A stretch of DNA of 44,153 nt from Lachnospiraceae bacterium (lineage in GTDB: Bacteria; Bacillota; Clostridia; Lachnospirales; Anaerotignaceae): contig JAHZEA010000018.1 in the NCBI GenBank assembly GCA_019422065.1, forward strand, positions 1 to 44,153, in the 5' to 3' direction. Both the position numbers and the translations under genes were made by a program. Positions 30,093 to 37,703 of this stretch are shown here, in pieces; position 1 is the stretch's first letter, and each line of letters opens with the position of its first letter. The notes beneath the pieces were generated by a model, which was given only the letters and a program-made list of their open reading frames with translations, searched no databases and was not told the DNA's origin.

Positions 30093-31424
30093 ATGAAGAC
30101 AAGAGAATACAGTTTGTTTACCGCTATAACTATGATTGTAGGTACTGTTATCGGCTCCGGTATATTTTTTAAGAGCGATAATATACTTGTATATACAAAT
30201 GGCGATATACTAAAAGGTGTACTTGTGTTTACTTTGGCGGCTGTGGGAATTATATTCGGCAGCCTTACAATAAGCGTTTTGGCATCTAAAACCAAAAACC
30301 CTGGCGGACTTATAACGTACGCTGACGAGTTTTCTGGCCATAAAACAGCCTGCGCTTTCGGATGGTTTCAGATATTTGTGTATTATCCGTCGCTTATAGT
30401 AGTTGTAGCTGGTGTAGCTGGTGTATATTTGGCTATGCTTTACGGCATTGAAATAACACCTGAAATTACGCTTGTTGTAAGCCTTGTTTTTGTAGCGTTC
30501 TTTTTTGCATTAAATACTCTGTCAGTAAAGCTTGGTGGGTATTTTCAGAATGCAGCTACAATAATAAAACTTATACCATTGTTTTTAATCGCAATATCAG
30601 GCTTTGTAATAGGTGATGTAAAAACTGCTTTTAATGAGGTGCCTCAAACAGCATCATCTTTAGGTTGGCTTGCGGCTTTGGCGCCTATTGCTTTTTCTTA
30701 CGATGGCTGGGTTGTATCAACTTCAATAGCGCATGAGATTAAAAACTCAAAACGTAATTTGCCTATTGCCCTTGTAGTTGGACCTATATTTATACTTGCT
30801 GTTTATATTCTTTATTTTGTAGGTATATGTATACTTGTAGGCCCACAGGAAATTTTAACTTTAGGCGATGGCCATGTTACAGTTGCGGCTGAAAAAATAT
30901 TTGGCGGCATAGGTTCAAAAATAATACTTATATTTATAATTGTTTCTGTTTTAGGCACAGTAAATGGCTTTGTACTTGGCTATATACGTCTTCCGTATTC
31001 CCTCGCAATAAGGAAAATGTTCCCTAAAGCAGATACAATAGGTCAAATAAGCAAGCGTTATGGAACACCGGCAAGTTCCGGTGCAATGTCGTTTGTTATC
31101 TGCATTGTGTGGGCATTTATCCACTATTTTGTAACTAAGCTTAATTTAATGCCTAACTCTGATGTATCAGAAATACCTATTGTAGCAAGTTATATACTGT
31201 ATATACTCCTTTATGCAGAAGTAATTAAAATGTACTTTAGAAAAGAGGATGGTTTAAGCACTGCAAAAGGTCTTATTATACCTATATTGGCCGTTATAGG
31301 TTCTCTTATAATAATAATAGGCGGTTTGGCTAACCCTATGACTGTGGTTTATATTTTAATCTGTGTTGTAGTAATTGTAATATCACTTATGTTTTATAAA
31401 AAAGAAAACCCGGATTTAAAATAA
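30093..31424 (+). CDS. APC-superfamily amino-acid permease (SteT/LAT-like)
   Basis: 443 residues with about 12 membrane helices. The TM1 motif TMIVGTVIGSGIFF, where the backbone binds the amino-acid group, marks the APC superfamily; AFSYDGWVVSTSIAHEIKNSKRNLPIA in TM6-7 resembles the LAT/SteT exchangers such as the B. subtilis serine/threonine exchanger. The substrate cannot be assigned. AAAGGAG precedes the ATG, and terminators on both sides show a single-gene unit. Confidence 0.9.
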   Translation: MKTREYSLFTAITMIVGTVIGSGIFFKSDNILVYTNGDILKGVLVFTLAAVGIIFGSLTISVLASKTKNPGGLITYADEFSGHKTACAFGWFQIFVYYPSLIVVVAGVAGVYLAMLYGIEITPEITLVVSLVFVAFFFALNTLSVKLGGYFQNAATIIKLIPLFLIAISGFVIGDVKTAFNEVPQTASSLGWLAALAPIAFSYDGWVVSTSIAHEIKNSKRNLPIALVVGPIFILAVYILYFVGICILVGPQEILTLGDGHVTVAAEKIFGGIGSKIILIFIIVSVLGTVNGFVLGYIRLPYSLAIRKMFPKADTIGQISKRYGTPASSGAMSFVICIVWAFIHYFVTKLNLMPNSDVSEIPIVASYILYILLYAEVIKMYFRKEDGLSTAKGLIIPILAVIGSLIIIIGGLANPMTVVYILICVVVIVISLMFYKKENPDLK

Positions 31425-31470
31425 CCATTTAATTTTATTGCTTAACCATAAATAGAATAATTTGAATTTT

Positions 31471-31510
31471 AAAGAGCGCTGAGTTTAGTTTTAAACTTTT
31501 GCGCTCTTTT
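31471..31510 (+). terminator. Terminator of the APC transporter gene
   Basis: AAAGAGCGC (31471-31479) with GCGCTCTTT (31501-31509); an inner GTTTA/TAAAC stem extends the hairpin. A short T-run follows. Confidence 0.85.
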
Positions 31511-31527
31511 GTATTTGCAGTACATCG

Positions 31528-31566
31528 CTTAAAGAAATCTTAAGGATTTACATACTTTTTTCTTAA
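31528..31566 (+). promoter_or_regulatory. Phased CTTAA repeats, candidate response-regulator sites
   Basis: CTTAA occurs at 31528-31532, 31539-31543 and 31562-31566, with steps of 11 and 23 bases, close to one and two helix turns. The last lies at the -35 position of the promoter for the response regulator gene. OmpR-family regulators bind direct repeats about 11 bases apart, so autoregulation is plausible. Confidence 0.45.
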
Positions 31567-31576
31567 TTGTGTTGTT

Positions 31577-31585
31577 TGGTATAAT
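31577..31585 (+). promoter_or_regulatory. Extended -10 promoter of the second two-component operon
   Basis: TGGTATAAT with a poor -35; start expected near 31592, about 50 bases before the ATG. Confidence 0.65.
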
Positions 31586-31644
31586 TAGATTAACAAAATT
31601 AAAGACTACTTAATTAGGGGATTATATATTGGGAGGATTTATAT

Positions 31645-32337
31645 ATGTATAATATTTTAATTTGTGATGATGAAAAAGATATTGTTTCAGCGCTGAAAAT
31701 TTATCTTTCTTCTGAAAACTATAATATATTTGAAGCAAATACAGGCAAAGAAGCTTTGGAGTGTGTAAAAAATAATGAAATACATCTTATACTAATGGAT
31801 ATTATGATGCCAGAAATGGACGGCATTGCCGCTACAGCAAAGCTTAGGGAAGAATATAATATACCTGTTATAATGCTTACAGCTAAAAGTGAGGACAGCG
31901 ATAAAATACTTGGCCTTAATATTGGGGCTGATGATTACATAACAAAGCCTTTTAACCCTATAGAGGTTCAGGCCAGAGTACGCTCTCAGTTAAGGCGCTA
32001 TACAAAGCTTGGGGGAATGGAACAAAAACCTGGAAAAATTGTAATAGGCGGCATTGAAATAGACGATGAAGCCAAAATAGTTAAAGTTGATGGCGAGGAG
32101 GTAACACTTACGCCTATTGAATACAATATACTTAAATTTTTGTCAGAAAACGCAAATAAGGTGTTTTCTTCAGCGGAGATTTACGAAAGAATATGGCAGG
32201 AAAAGCCTATAGGTTCAGAAGGCTCTGTAGCTGTGCACATTAGGCATCTGCGTGAGAAAATAGAGATTAATCCTGCTGAACCGCATTATTTAAAGGTTGT
32301 ATGGGGACATGGATATAAAATGGAGGCAAAAAAATGA
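31645..32337 (+). CDS. OmpR-family response regulator (VanR-like)
   Basis: 230 residues. The receiver has D8-D9, phospho-acceptor D52 in LILMDIMMPEMDG, and the Lys in YITKPF. The C-terminal winged helix (about 130-230) has LTPIEYNILKFLSENANKVF and VWGHGYKME. The pattern resembles VanR-type regulators of clostridial cell-envelope systems, but the family is large. GGGAGG precedes the ATG; the stop overlaps the kinase start by four bases. Phased CTTAA repeats in its own promoter suggest feedback. Confidence 0.94.
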   Translation: MYNILICDDEKDIVSALKIYLSSENYNIFEANTGKEALECVKNNEIHLILMDIMMPEMDGIAATAKLREEYNIPVIMLTAKSEDSDKILGLNIGADDYITKPFNPIEVQARVRSQLRRYTKLGGMEQKPGKIVIGGIEIDDEAKIVKVDGEEVTLTPIEYNILKFLSENANKVFSSAEIYERIWQEKPIGSEGSVAVHIRHLREKIEINPAEPHYLKVVWGHGYKMEAKK

Positions 32338-34268
32338 ATAGACTAAAATCGAATACTTTATTAAAAACAATAGTCTGTATTATTTTTATATTCTCGGCAG
32401 CAATATTTTCTGTAGCGTCGCTCTCGGTTGTTGTGGGCTGCTACATGGGTGTATATTCACAGTCAGATTCACCATCTAAAAGCAAGTTTATACAGACTGA
32501 TATATGCAAAAACAATACAGAAAATATAGTTTATAACTATTTTACGGAATTTATATATACCGGTTCAGTTGCAGGTATTGAGGATGGCTTGTATATAACT
32601 ATTAAAGAAGATGGTACTTCGGATAAAATAAATGTAGTAGTTGAGCAAGCATATGAAGAATCTTATTATAACGCTGAGGTTACAGAAGTTTTAGATACAC
32701 CTTCTTACTATACTAACGGTAAAGCGGAAAACCCCGGCCTTGAAGGCAGTATGAGGGTTTTAGCAAGCAACAATAAATATTATACTATTGAATATTCACT
32801 TGAAGACCCTATACCAAAGGATAGTTCTCTTTATGGTCAGTCTATGCTTTACGATAAATTCTATCCTGCAAGGTATACTGTAGCGTATACTGCTATAGCA
32901 TTTGGCATTGCAACAATAATTTCATTCCTGTTTCTTATATTTGCAGCAGGGCATAAAAAGGATAATGAAGGTAATTATGTAATAGCTCTTAATGTTCTGG
33001 ATAAAATACCTCTTGATTTATATTATTTAATAGCCTTTTTTATAGGAGCATTTGGCATAGGGGCGTTAATAGGAATTTGGGAGAATATATATTACTATAA
33101 TTATTATGGCTCATACGAAAGCTATTTTATAATATTTTCTGTACTTAGCATGTCGGCAGTTACAACGGTATTTTTGGGCAGTGCCCTTACTACAGCCACA
33201 AGACTTAAAATAGGCGGTATATGGCGTAATACAATATGCTTTAAATGCATAATGCTGTGTATAAAAATAATTAAGAAAATACTGTCTGTTTTTTCCGGCT
33301 TTTTCGGCTCTTTATCTGTTACATGGGGCGCTGTAGTATTTTTAATGGTAATTATGTTTATAAATGCCAGCGGTTCATTTGGCTTTGCTTTTATAATTGA
33401 CGTAATAGCTCTACTTGCTGTAGCTAAGTTTGCTAAAATGGCTGTTAGACTTGAAACGGCGGCAGAGGAAATGGCAAAAGGCAATATTAATTTTAAAATC
33501 AATACAGCTTCAATGAAATGGCGTTTTAAAAAGCATGGAGAAAACTTAAACTCCATTAACAGCGGCATATCCCTTGCAGTTGAAAAACAGATGAAAAGCG
33601 AAAGAATGAAAACTGAGCTTATAACAAATGTTTCACATGACATTAAAACACCTCTTACATCTATAATTAATTATGTAGATTTGCTTAAAAAAGACCATAC
33701 TCCTGAGGAGGAGAAAGAGTATATTGATGTTCTCTCCCGTCAGTCAGACAGGCTTAAAAAGCTCATAGATGACCTTCTTGAGGCCTCTAAGGCGTCTACA
33801 GGCAATATTAATGTGGATATGAAAGAGCTTTTATCAAGCGAGATTATATATCAGTCATCAGCAGAGTACAGCGACAGGTTTAAAAACGCAAACCTTAATG
33901 TTGTAATTTCAATACCTGATGAAGAAAGAAAAATAACGGCAGACGGCAGGCTTTTGTGGCGTGTGCTTGATAATCTTTTTTCAAATGCATGTAAATACGC
34001 TCAAAGCGGAACTAGGGTTTATGTAGACTTAAAACAGACTCAGACAAATACTGTTATTTCCGTAAAAAATATTTCCAAAGACCAGCTTAATATAAATGCT
34101 GATGAGCTTATGGAAAGGTTTGTAAGAGGTGATGCCTCAAGAAATACAGAAGGCAGCGGTTTGGGACTTAATATTGCCAAAAGCCTTGTGGAGCTTCAGG
34201 GCGGAAGGTTTAATCTGGAGATAGACGGAGATTTGTTTAAAGCCGAAATTGTGCTTAATAATAAATAG
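32334..34268 (+). CDS. Large polytopic sensor histidine kinase
   Basis: 644 residues. TM1 (about 10-36) is followed by an extracytoplasmic region of about 140 residues, then at least four more helices (about 180-205, 222-247, 262-285, 320-360), before the kinase core. HisKA has phospho-acceptor H435 in NVSHDIKTPLTS; HATPase_c has LDNLFSNACKYA and GSGLGLNIAKSLVELQGG. A conserved G1-type DNGKG motif is not obvious; VKNISKDQLN occupies that place, a known variation in VanS-like clostridial kinases. The multi-helix input domain suggests sensing within the membrane or of envelope stress. It is coupled to the upstream regulator by ATGA overlap. Confidence 0.92.
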   Translation: MNRLKSNTLLKTIVCIIFIFSAAIFSVASLSVVVGCYMGVYSQSDSPSKSKFIQTDICKNNTENIVYNYFTEFIYTGSVAGIEDGLYITIKEDGTSDKINVVVEQAYEESYYNAEVTEVLDTPSYYTNGKAENPGLEGSMRVLASNNKYYTIEYSLEDPIPKDSSLYGQSMLYDKFYPARYTVAYTAIAFGIATIISFLFLIFAAGHKKDNEGNYVIALNVLDKIPLDLYYLIAFFIGAFGIGALIGIWENIYYYNYYGSYESYFIIFSVLSMSAVTTVFLGSALTTATRLKIGGIWRNTICFKCIMLCIKIIKKILSVFSGFFGSLSVTWGAVVFLMVIMFINASGSFGFAFIIDVIALLAVAKFAKMAVRLETAAEEMAKGNINFKINTASMKWRFKKHGENLNSINSGISLAVEKQMKSERMKTELITNVSHDIKTPLTSIINYVDLLKKDHTPEEEKEYIDVLSRQSDRLKKLIDDLLEASKASTGNINVDMKELLSSEIIYQSSAEYSDRFKNANLNVVISIPDEERKITADGRLLWRVLDNLFSNACKYAQSGTRVYVDLKQTQTNTVISVKNISKDQLNINADELMERFVRGDASRNTEGSGLGLNIAKSLVELQGGRFNLEIDGDLFKAEIVLNNK

Positions 34269-34296
34269 TGTTCAATAACAAATAACTAACTAATAT

Positions 34297-34347
34297 AAAT
34301 CGGATTGATTTGTGCTTATGTGCATAATCAATCCGATTTTTGTTTTT
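34297..34347 (+). terminator. Terminator of the second two-component operon
   Basis: AAATCGGATTGATT (34297-34310) with AATCAATCCGATTT (34326-34339), a perfect 14-bp stem, then a T-rich tail. Confidence 0.92.
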
Positions 34348-34397
34348 AAGTTATCAGTAAATAAGTAATATGTATTCCAACAATAATTTAAAAATTA

Positions 34398-34513
34398 TGG
34401 TATAATATCTTAAAATTGCATTTGTTAAATTGTGTTTTTTATCATATATTAACTATGCTTTAAAAACTAAATATTTATGTAAAACTTTTATTTTCCTACT
34501 ATTATGGTATAAT
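34398..34513 (+). promoter_or_regulatory. Two extended -10 promoters before cysK
   Basis: TGGTATAAT occurs at 34398-34406 and again at 34505-34513, about 150 and 45 bases before the cysK ATG. Neither has a good -35. The region between is very AT-rich. No T-box or S-box leader is visible, so control is probably at initiation. Confidence 0.55.
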
Positions 34514-34557
34514 TACTGTAAAACAAATTACTATTATTAAAAATAAGGAGGCAGCTT

Positions 34558-35493
34558 ATGAAAATTTATGAACAGATAACTGATTTAGTGGGTAGAACAC
34601 CGCTTTTAAGGCTTAAAAACATAGAAAAAGAAGAAAACGCTGGAGCAAGCGTTATAGCAAAGCTTGAATTTCTTAACCCAGCCGGAAGCGCAAAAGACCG
34701 TGTTGCAAAGTTTATGCTTGACGATGCAGAGGCAAAAGGCCTTATTAAAAAAGGCTCTGTTATTATAGAGCCAACAAGCGGAAACACTGGTATAGGCCTT
34801 GCCTGCGCAGCTGCTTCAAGAGGATATAAAGCAGTTTTTGTAATGCCTGATACTATGAGTGTTGAAAGAATTAACCTTCTTAAAGCATACGGTGCTGATA
34901 TTGTTTTAACACCGGGTAAAGAAGGTATGCAGGGTGCTGTAAATAAGGCAGAGGAATTAGCTAAAAACACAGAAGGCAGTTTTATTGCTGGTCAGTTTGT
35001 AAACCCGGCAAACCCTAAAGCACATTATTCAACAACAGGCCCTGAAATTTGGGAAGATACAGAAGGCAATGTTGATATATTTGTTGCCGGAGTTGGTACA
35101 GGCGGTACTTTAACAGGTACAGGCAGATTTCTTAAAGAAAAGAACCCTAATGTTAAAATTGTGGCTGTAGAGCCGGCTTCATCACCTTTGCTTTCAAAAG
35201 GTGAGGCAGGCCCACATAAGCTTCAGGGTATAGGCGCTAACTTTGTGCCGGAAATACTTGATACAAAGCTTTATGACGAAATAATAACTGTTACAAACGA
35301 AGACGCTTACGAAACAGGCAGACGTCTTGCACAAAAAGAGGGTGTCCTTGCAGGCATTTCAGCAGGTGCCGCTGTATGGGCAGCTTTTGAGCTTGCTAAA
35401 AGGACGGAAAATAAAGGCAAAAATATAGTAGTTATTGTACCGGATACAGGCGACAGATACCTTTCAACACCGGATTATCTTGTTAAAGAGTAA
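34558..35493 (+). CDS. cysK: Cysteine synthase (O-acetylserine sulfhydrylase)
   Basis: 311 residues; makes cysteine from O-acetylserine and sulfide using PLP. The PLP lysine is K46 in NPAGSAKDR (usually SVKDR). The substrate loop PTSGNTGIGLA and the phosphate loop GVGTGGTLTG are intact, and the C-terminal IVVIVPDTGDRYLST is typical of CysK. CysM or cystathionine synthase relatives are less likely given the length and motifs. AAGGAGG precedes the ATG. The HD-domain gene follows 12 bases later in the same transcript. Confidence 0.96.
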   Translation: MKIYEQITDLVGRTPLLRLKNIEKEENAGASVIAKLEFLNPAGSAKDRVAKFMLDDAEAKGLIKKGSVIIEPTSGNTGIGLACAAASRGYKAVFVMPDTMSVERINLLKAYGADIVLTPGKEGMQGAVNKAEELAKNTEGSFIAGQFVNPANPKAHYSTTGPEIWEDTEGNVDIFVAGVGTGGTLTGTGRFLKEKNPNVKIVAVEPASSPLLSKGEAGPHKLQGIGANFVPEILDTKLYDEIITVTNEDAYETGRRLAQKEGVLAGISAGAAVWAAFELAKRTENKGKNIVVIVPDTGDRYLSTPDYLVKE

Positions 35494-35505
35494 AGAGGTG
35501 TAATT

Positions 35506-36096
35506 ATGCAAGATTGTATTAACAGGCAGGAAGCTTTAGAGCTTTTAAAAAAATATAATAAAGAACCTTTCCATATTCAGCATGGCTTAACAGTTGAAGG
35601 TGTAATGAAATGGTATGCTCAAAACCTTGGATATGGCGACGAGGCTGATTATTGGGCAACGGTAGGCCTTCTGCACGATATAGATTTTGAGCTTTATCCT
35701 GATGAACACTGTAAAAAAGCTCCTGAGCTTTTAAAAGAAGCAGGCTTAAGTGATGAGTTTATAAACTCTGTTTGCAGCCATGGTTATGGTTTATGCTCAG
35801 ATATAGAGCCTAAGCATGAAATGGAAAAAGTACTTTTTGCCGTTGATGAGCTTACAGGTCTTATAGGTGCGGCGGCTATAATGCGTCCGTCTAAAAGCGT
35901 TATGGATATGGAAACAAAAAGCCTTAAAAAGAAATTTAAGGATAAAAGATTTGCCGCTGGCTGTTCAAGAGATGTTATAGAGCAGGGGGCTGAAAGATTA
36001 GGCGTTGAGCTTGATAAGCTTTTTGCTGATACAATAGAGGCTATGCGCTACTGTGAGGAAAGCGTTAATAAAGCTATGGAAGAATATAATAAATAA
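35506..36096 (+). CDS. HD-domain phosphohydrolase, substrate unknown
   Basis: 196 residues. Metal-binding HD-superfamily residues are H26 (QHGLTVEG), H57-D58 (GLLHDIDFE) and a later Asp in FAVDELTGL. This compact architecture occurs in many clostridial proteins annotated only as HD domain or hydrolase; the substrate is not known. It is cotranscribed with cysK, 12 bases apart, but no functional link is established. GAGGTG provides the ribosome binding site, and a strong terminator follows. Confidence 0.88.
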   Translation: MQDCINRQEALELLKKYNKEPFHIQHGLTVEGVMKWYAQNLGYGDEADYWATVGLLHDIDFELYPDEHCKKAPELLKEAGLSDEFINSVCSHGYGLCSDIEPKHEMEKVLFAVDELTGLIGAAAIMRPSKSVMDMETKSLKKKFKDKRFAAGCSRDVIEQGAERLGVELDKLFADTIEAMRYCEESVNKAMEEYNK

Positions 36097-36109
36097 TAAT
36101 TAAAATATT

Positions 36110-36137
36110 AACGGCGCCGTTTGTTCGGCGCCGTTTT
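36110..36137 (+). terminator. Terminator of the cysK operon
   Basis: AACGGCGCCG (36110-36119) with CGGCGCCGTT (36126-36135) and T4: a GC-rich 10-bp stem. Confidence 0.9.
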
Positions 36138-36175
36138 GTGTGTTTAAGTAAAAAAATGCATATATTCTGCAAAAT

Positions 36176-36251
36176 ATGTTTCACAGTGAAATATATATTA
36201 CCTTAAGAAACGATTATTCCGCTATATAATTAATATTTCATGCTGAAATAT
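36176..36251 (+). promoter_or_regulatory. Promoter flanked by two similar palindromes in a convergent spacer
   Basis: Two copies of a 19-base palindrome of form ATRTTTCA-N3-TGAAATAT lie at 36176-36194 (one mismatch) and 36233-36251 (perfect 8-base arms). TATAAT (36225-36230) sits between them, so the first copy is just upstream of the -35 and the second over the start site. The promoter points to the plus strand, antisense to the DtxR-like gene; no ORF follows. Confidence 0.5.
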
Positions 36252-36282
36252 AGATTAGTTTTTAAAACCTTTGTTTATATAT

Positions 36283-36292
36283 GCTAACCTAA
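36283..36292. promoter_or_regulatory. Sequence identical to a DtxR/IdeR half-site
   Basis: GCTAACCTAA equals the right half of the DtxR/IdeR consensus. The opposite half is not matched, so a functional operator is uncertain. It lies just beyond the 3' end of a DtxR-family gene. Confidence 0.25.
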
Positions 36293-36303
36293 AAGTAAAA
36301 AAA

Positions 36304-36678
36304 TTAATCTTCTTTTTTGTTTAAAAGAGATTTAATGCACTGAAATGTTTCTTCACTTATTACGTGCTCAATGCGGCATGCGTCTTTTGAAGCTGTTTCT
36401 TCATCAACACCTATGCTTACTAAATAATCATGGAGTATGCAGTGACGCTCATAAACGCTTTCGGCTATTTTGCGGCCTTCCGGTGTTAAAACAAGCTGAT
36501 TTATATTTCCTACTGTTACATAGCCGGCTTCTTTAAGAACACTCATGGCACGGCTTATAGACGGCTTTGAAAAGTTAAGCTCGTTTGCCACATCAACAGA
36601 GCGGGCAATACCGTTTCTTTTTTCAAGCACAAGTATTGTTTCTAAATAATTTTCGCCGGATTCTCTTAATTTGTCCAA
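36304..36678 (-). CDS. DtxR/MntR-family metal-dependent regulator
   Basis: 124 residues: an N-terminal winged helix-turn-helix (about 5-65, SVDVANELNFSKPSISRAM) and a metal-binding dimerisation domain (66-124). There is no C-terminal SH3 domain, as in MntR. Aligned metal positions are N10, E13, H79, C101, E104 and H105; the C-x-x-E-H set resembles iron-type DtxR, whereas MntR has Glu in place of the Cys and Asp in place of N10. Metal choice is therefore unclear. The start is TTG 36678, with GAGGGTGG upstream. It is a single gene pointing towards the HD gene. Confidence 0.92.
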   Translation of the reverse strand: MDKLRESGENYLETILVLEKRNGIARSVDVANELNFSKPSISRAMSVLKEAGYVTVGNINQLVLTPEGRKIAESVYERHCILHDYLVSIGVDEETASKDACRIEHVISEETFQCIKSLLNKKED

Positions 36679-36844
36679 AATACCACCCTCTTTAATAGTT
36701 TGTTGTTAAAATTTCGTAAAAATTACTTGTTTATAAATTATTGTATTATAAATTTATTATATATTCTATCATATAGTTTTGTATTATTCAACATATTATG
36801 CATTAACGCAAAAGTCAGGTGTTTTAAAACATTCAACATTGATA

Positions 36845-36873
36845 TTGTTAAATTCATAAGTAAACTATATAAT
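36845..36873 (+). promoter_or_regulatory. Promoter of the thioesterase gene
   Basis: TTGTTA (36845-36850), 17-base spacer, TATAAT (36868-36873). The rest of the 36679-36907 spacer is AT-rich with no supportable gene. Confidence 0.7.
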
Positions 36874-36919
36874 TATAATGTTACAAATATTTATGCGGTA
36901 ATTTGAAATGGAGAAAAAA

Positions 36920-37339
36920 ATGAATATAAAACCATACGAACATCATGTGCATTACTACGAAACAGATAAAATGGGTGTGGTTCATCACTCCAACTTTATA
37001 AGATGGATGGAAGAAGCCAGAGTTTATTTAATGAGTGAAATTGGCTTTAGCTATAAGCGCCTTGAGGATGAGGGTATTATAAGCCCGGTTATAGGCGTTG
37101 AGTGCGACTATAAAGTAATGGTTAATTTTGATGATACTGTTTTAATTGATGTTTCGGAAGAATTTTATAATGGCATTAAAATGACTATTAAATATACTAT
37201 GACTAATAAGGCTACAGGAAAACTTTTTGCTGTTGGAAAAAGCCGCCACTGCTTTTTAAATAAAGAAGGCAGACCAGTAAACCTTAAAAAGACATGCCCT
37301 GAGCTGGATGAGAAATTCTCCGGTATACTGGAAGAATAA
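36920..37339 (+). CDS. Acyl-CoA thioesterase, hotdog fold (YbgC-like)
   Basis: 139 residues, a single 4HBT hotdog domain that hydrolyses acyl-CoA thioesters. The active-site region YYETDKMGVVHHSNFIRWMEEAR has the catalytic Asp (D16) and the following helix as in YbgC/FadM proteins. ATG 36920 is 6 bases after GGAG; the ATG at 36908 lies before that site and lacks its own. The acyl chain preferred is not known. It starts a transcript that may continue to the next gene. Confidence 0.9.
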   Translation: MNIKPYEHHVHYYETDKMGVVHHSNFIRWMEEARVYLMSEIGFSYKRLEDEGIISPVIGVECDYKVMVNFDDTVLIDVSEEFYNGIKMTIKYTMTNKATGKLFAVGKSRHCFLNKEGRPVNLKKTCPELDEKFSGILEE

Positions 37340-37352
37340 AGAAGGTGTTTTA

Positions 37353-37658
37353 ATGATTCCTATGCTCATTGAGGATGCAATAAGAATAAAGCTTAAAAGT
37401 GATATGCATCCGGCTATAATTTCCGATTATGAGCTGGCCTATGCTTTGGGATTTGCCTGTAAAAAGCTTAATATTCAAACAGACAGCGATTTAAAAAAAA
37501 TGCGTGAAAATGTTATTGAGACCTTCAAAAACTTTAATAAAAAGGGGTTGGAGGACGAAAACCTTATAAATATGATAGAGGTTTATGAGGTTTCAAACAA
37601 TGCACCTGACAATGAGAAGGTTCAGGAGCTTATAAATATGGGGTACAGCAATAATTAA
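37353..37658 (+). CDS. Small conserved-looking protein, function unknown
   Basis: 101 residues, no signal peptide, acidic and helix-rich. It starts MIPMLIEDAIRIKLKSDMHP; I do not recognise a domain. ATG 37353 follows GAAGGTG by 5 bases; an ATG at 37308 lies inside the thioesterase gene. The gap of 13 bases after the thioesterase implies cotranscription. The sequence AYALGFACKKLNIQTDSDL suggests a compact helical protein. No function is offered. Confidence 0.75.
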   Translation: MIPMLIEDAIRIKLKSDMHPAIISDYELAYALGFACKKLNIQTDSDLKKMRENVIETFKNFNKKGLEDENLINMIEVYEVSNNAPDNEKVQELINMGYSNN

Positions 37659-37703
37659 GTAATGGTGTGTATTTTATTTAATATATTATAAATGGAGGAA
37701 GCT

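Noticed and set aside
33122..33643. 173-codon minus-strand frame inside the second histidine kinase
   Set aside because: Antisense to conserved HisKA coding sequence, with no start signal.
34348..34557. T-box or S-box leader before cysK
   Set aside because: No GGTGG-type T-box motif, specifier stem or SAM aptamer core; only AT-rich sequence and two -10 elements.
36700..36906. 68-codon plus-strand frame between the DtxR-like and thioesterase genes
   Set aside because: Very AT-rich Ile/Asn/Tyr/Phe composition, no ribosome binding site, and it contains the thioesterase promoter.
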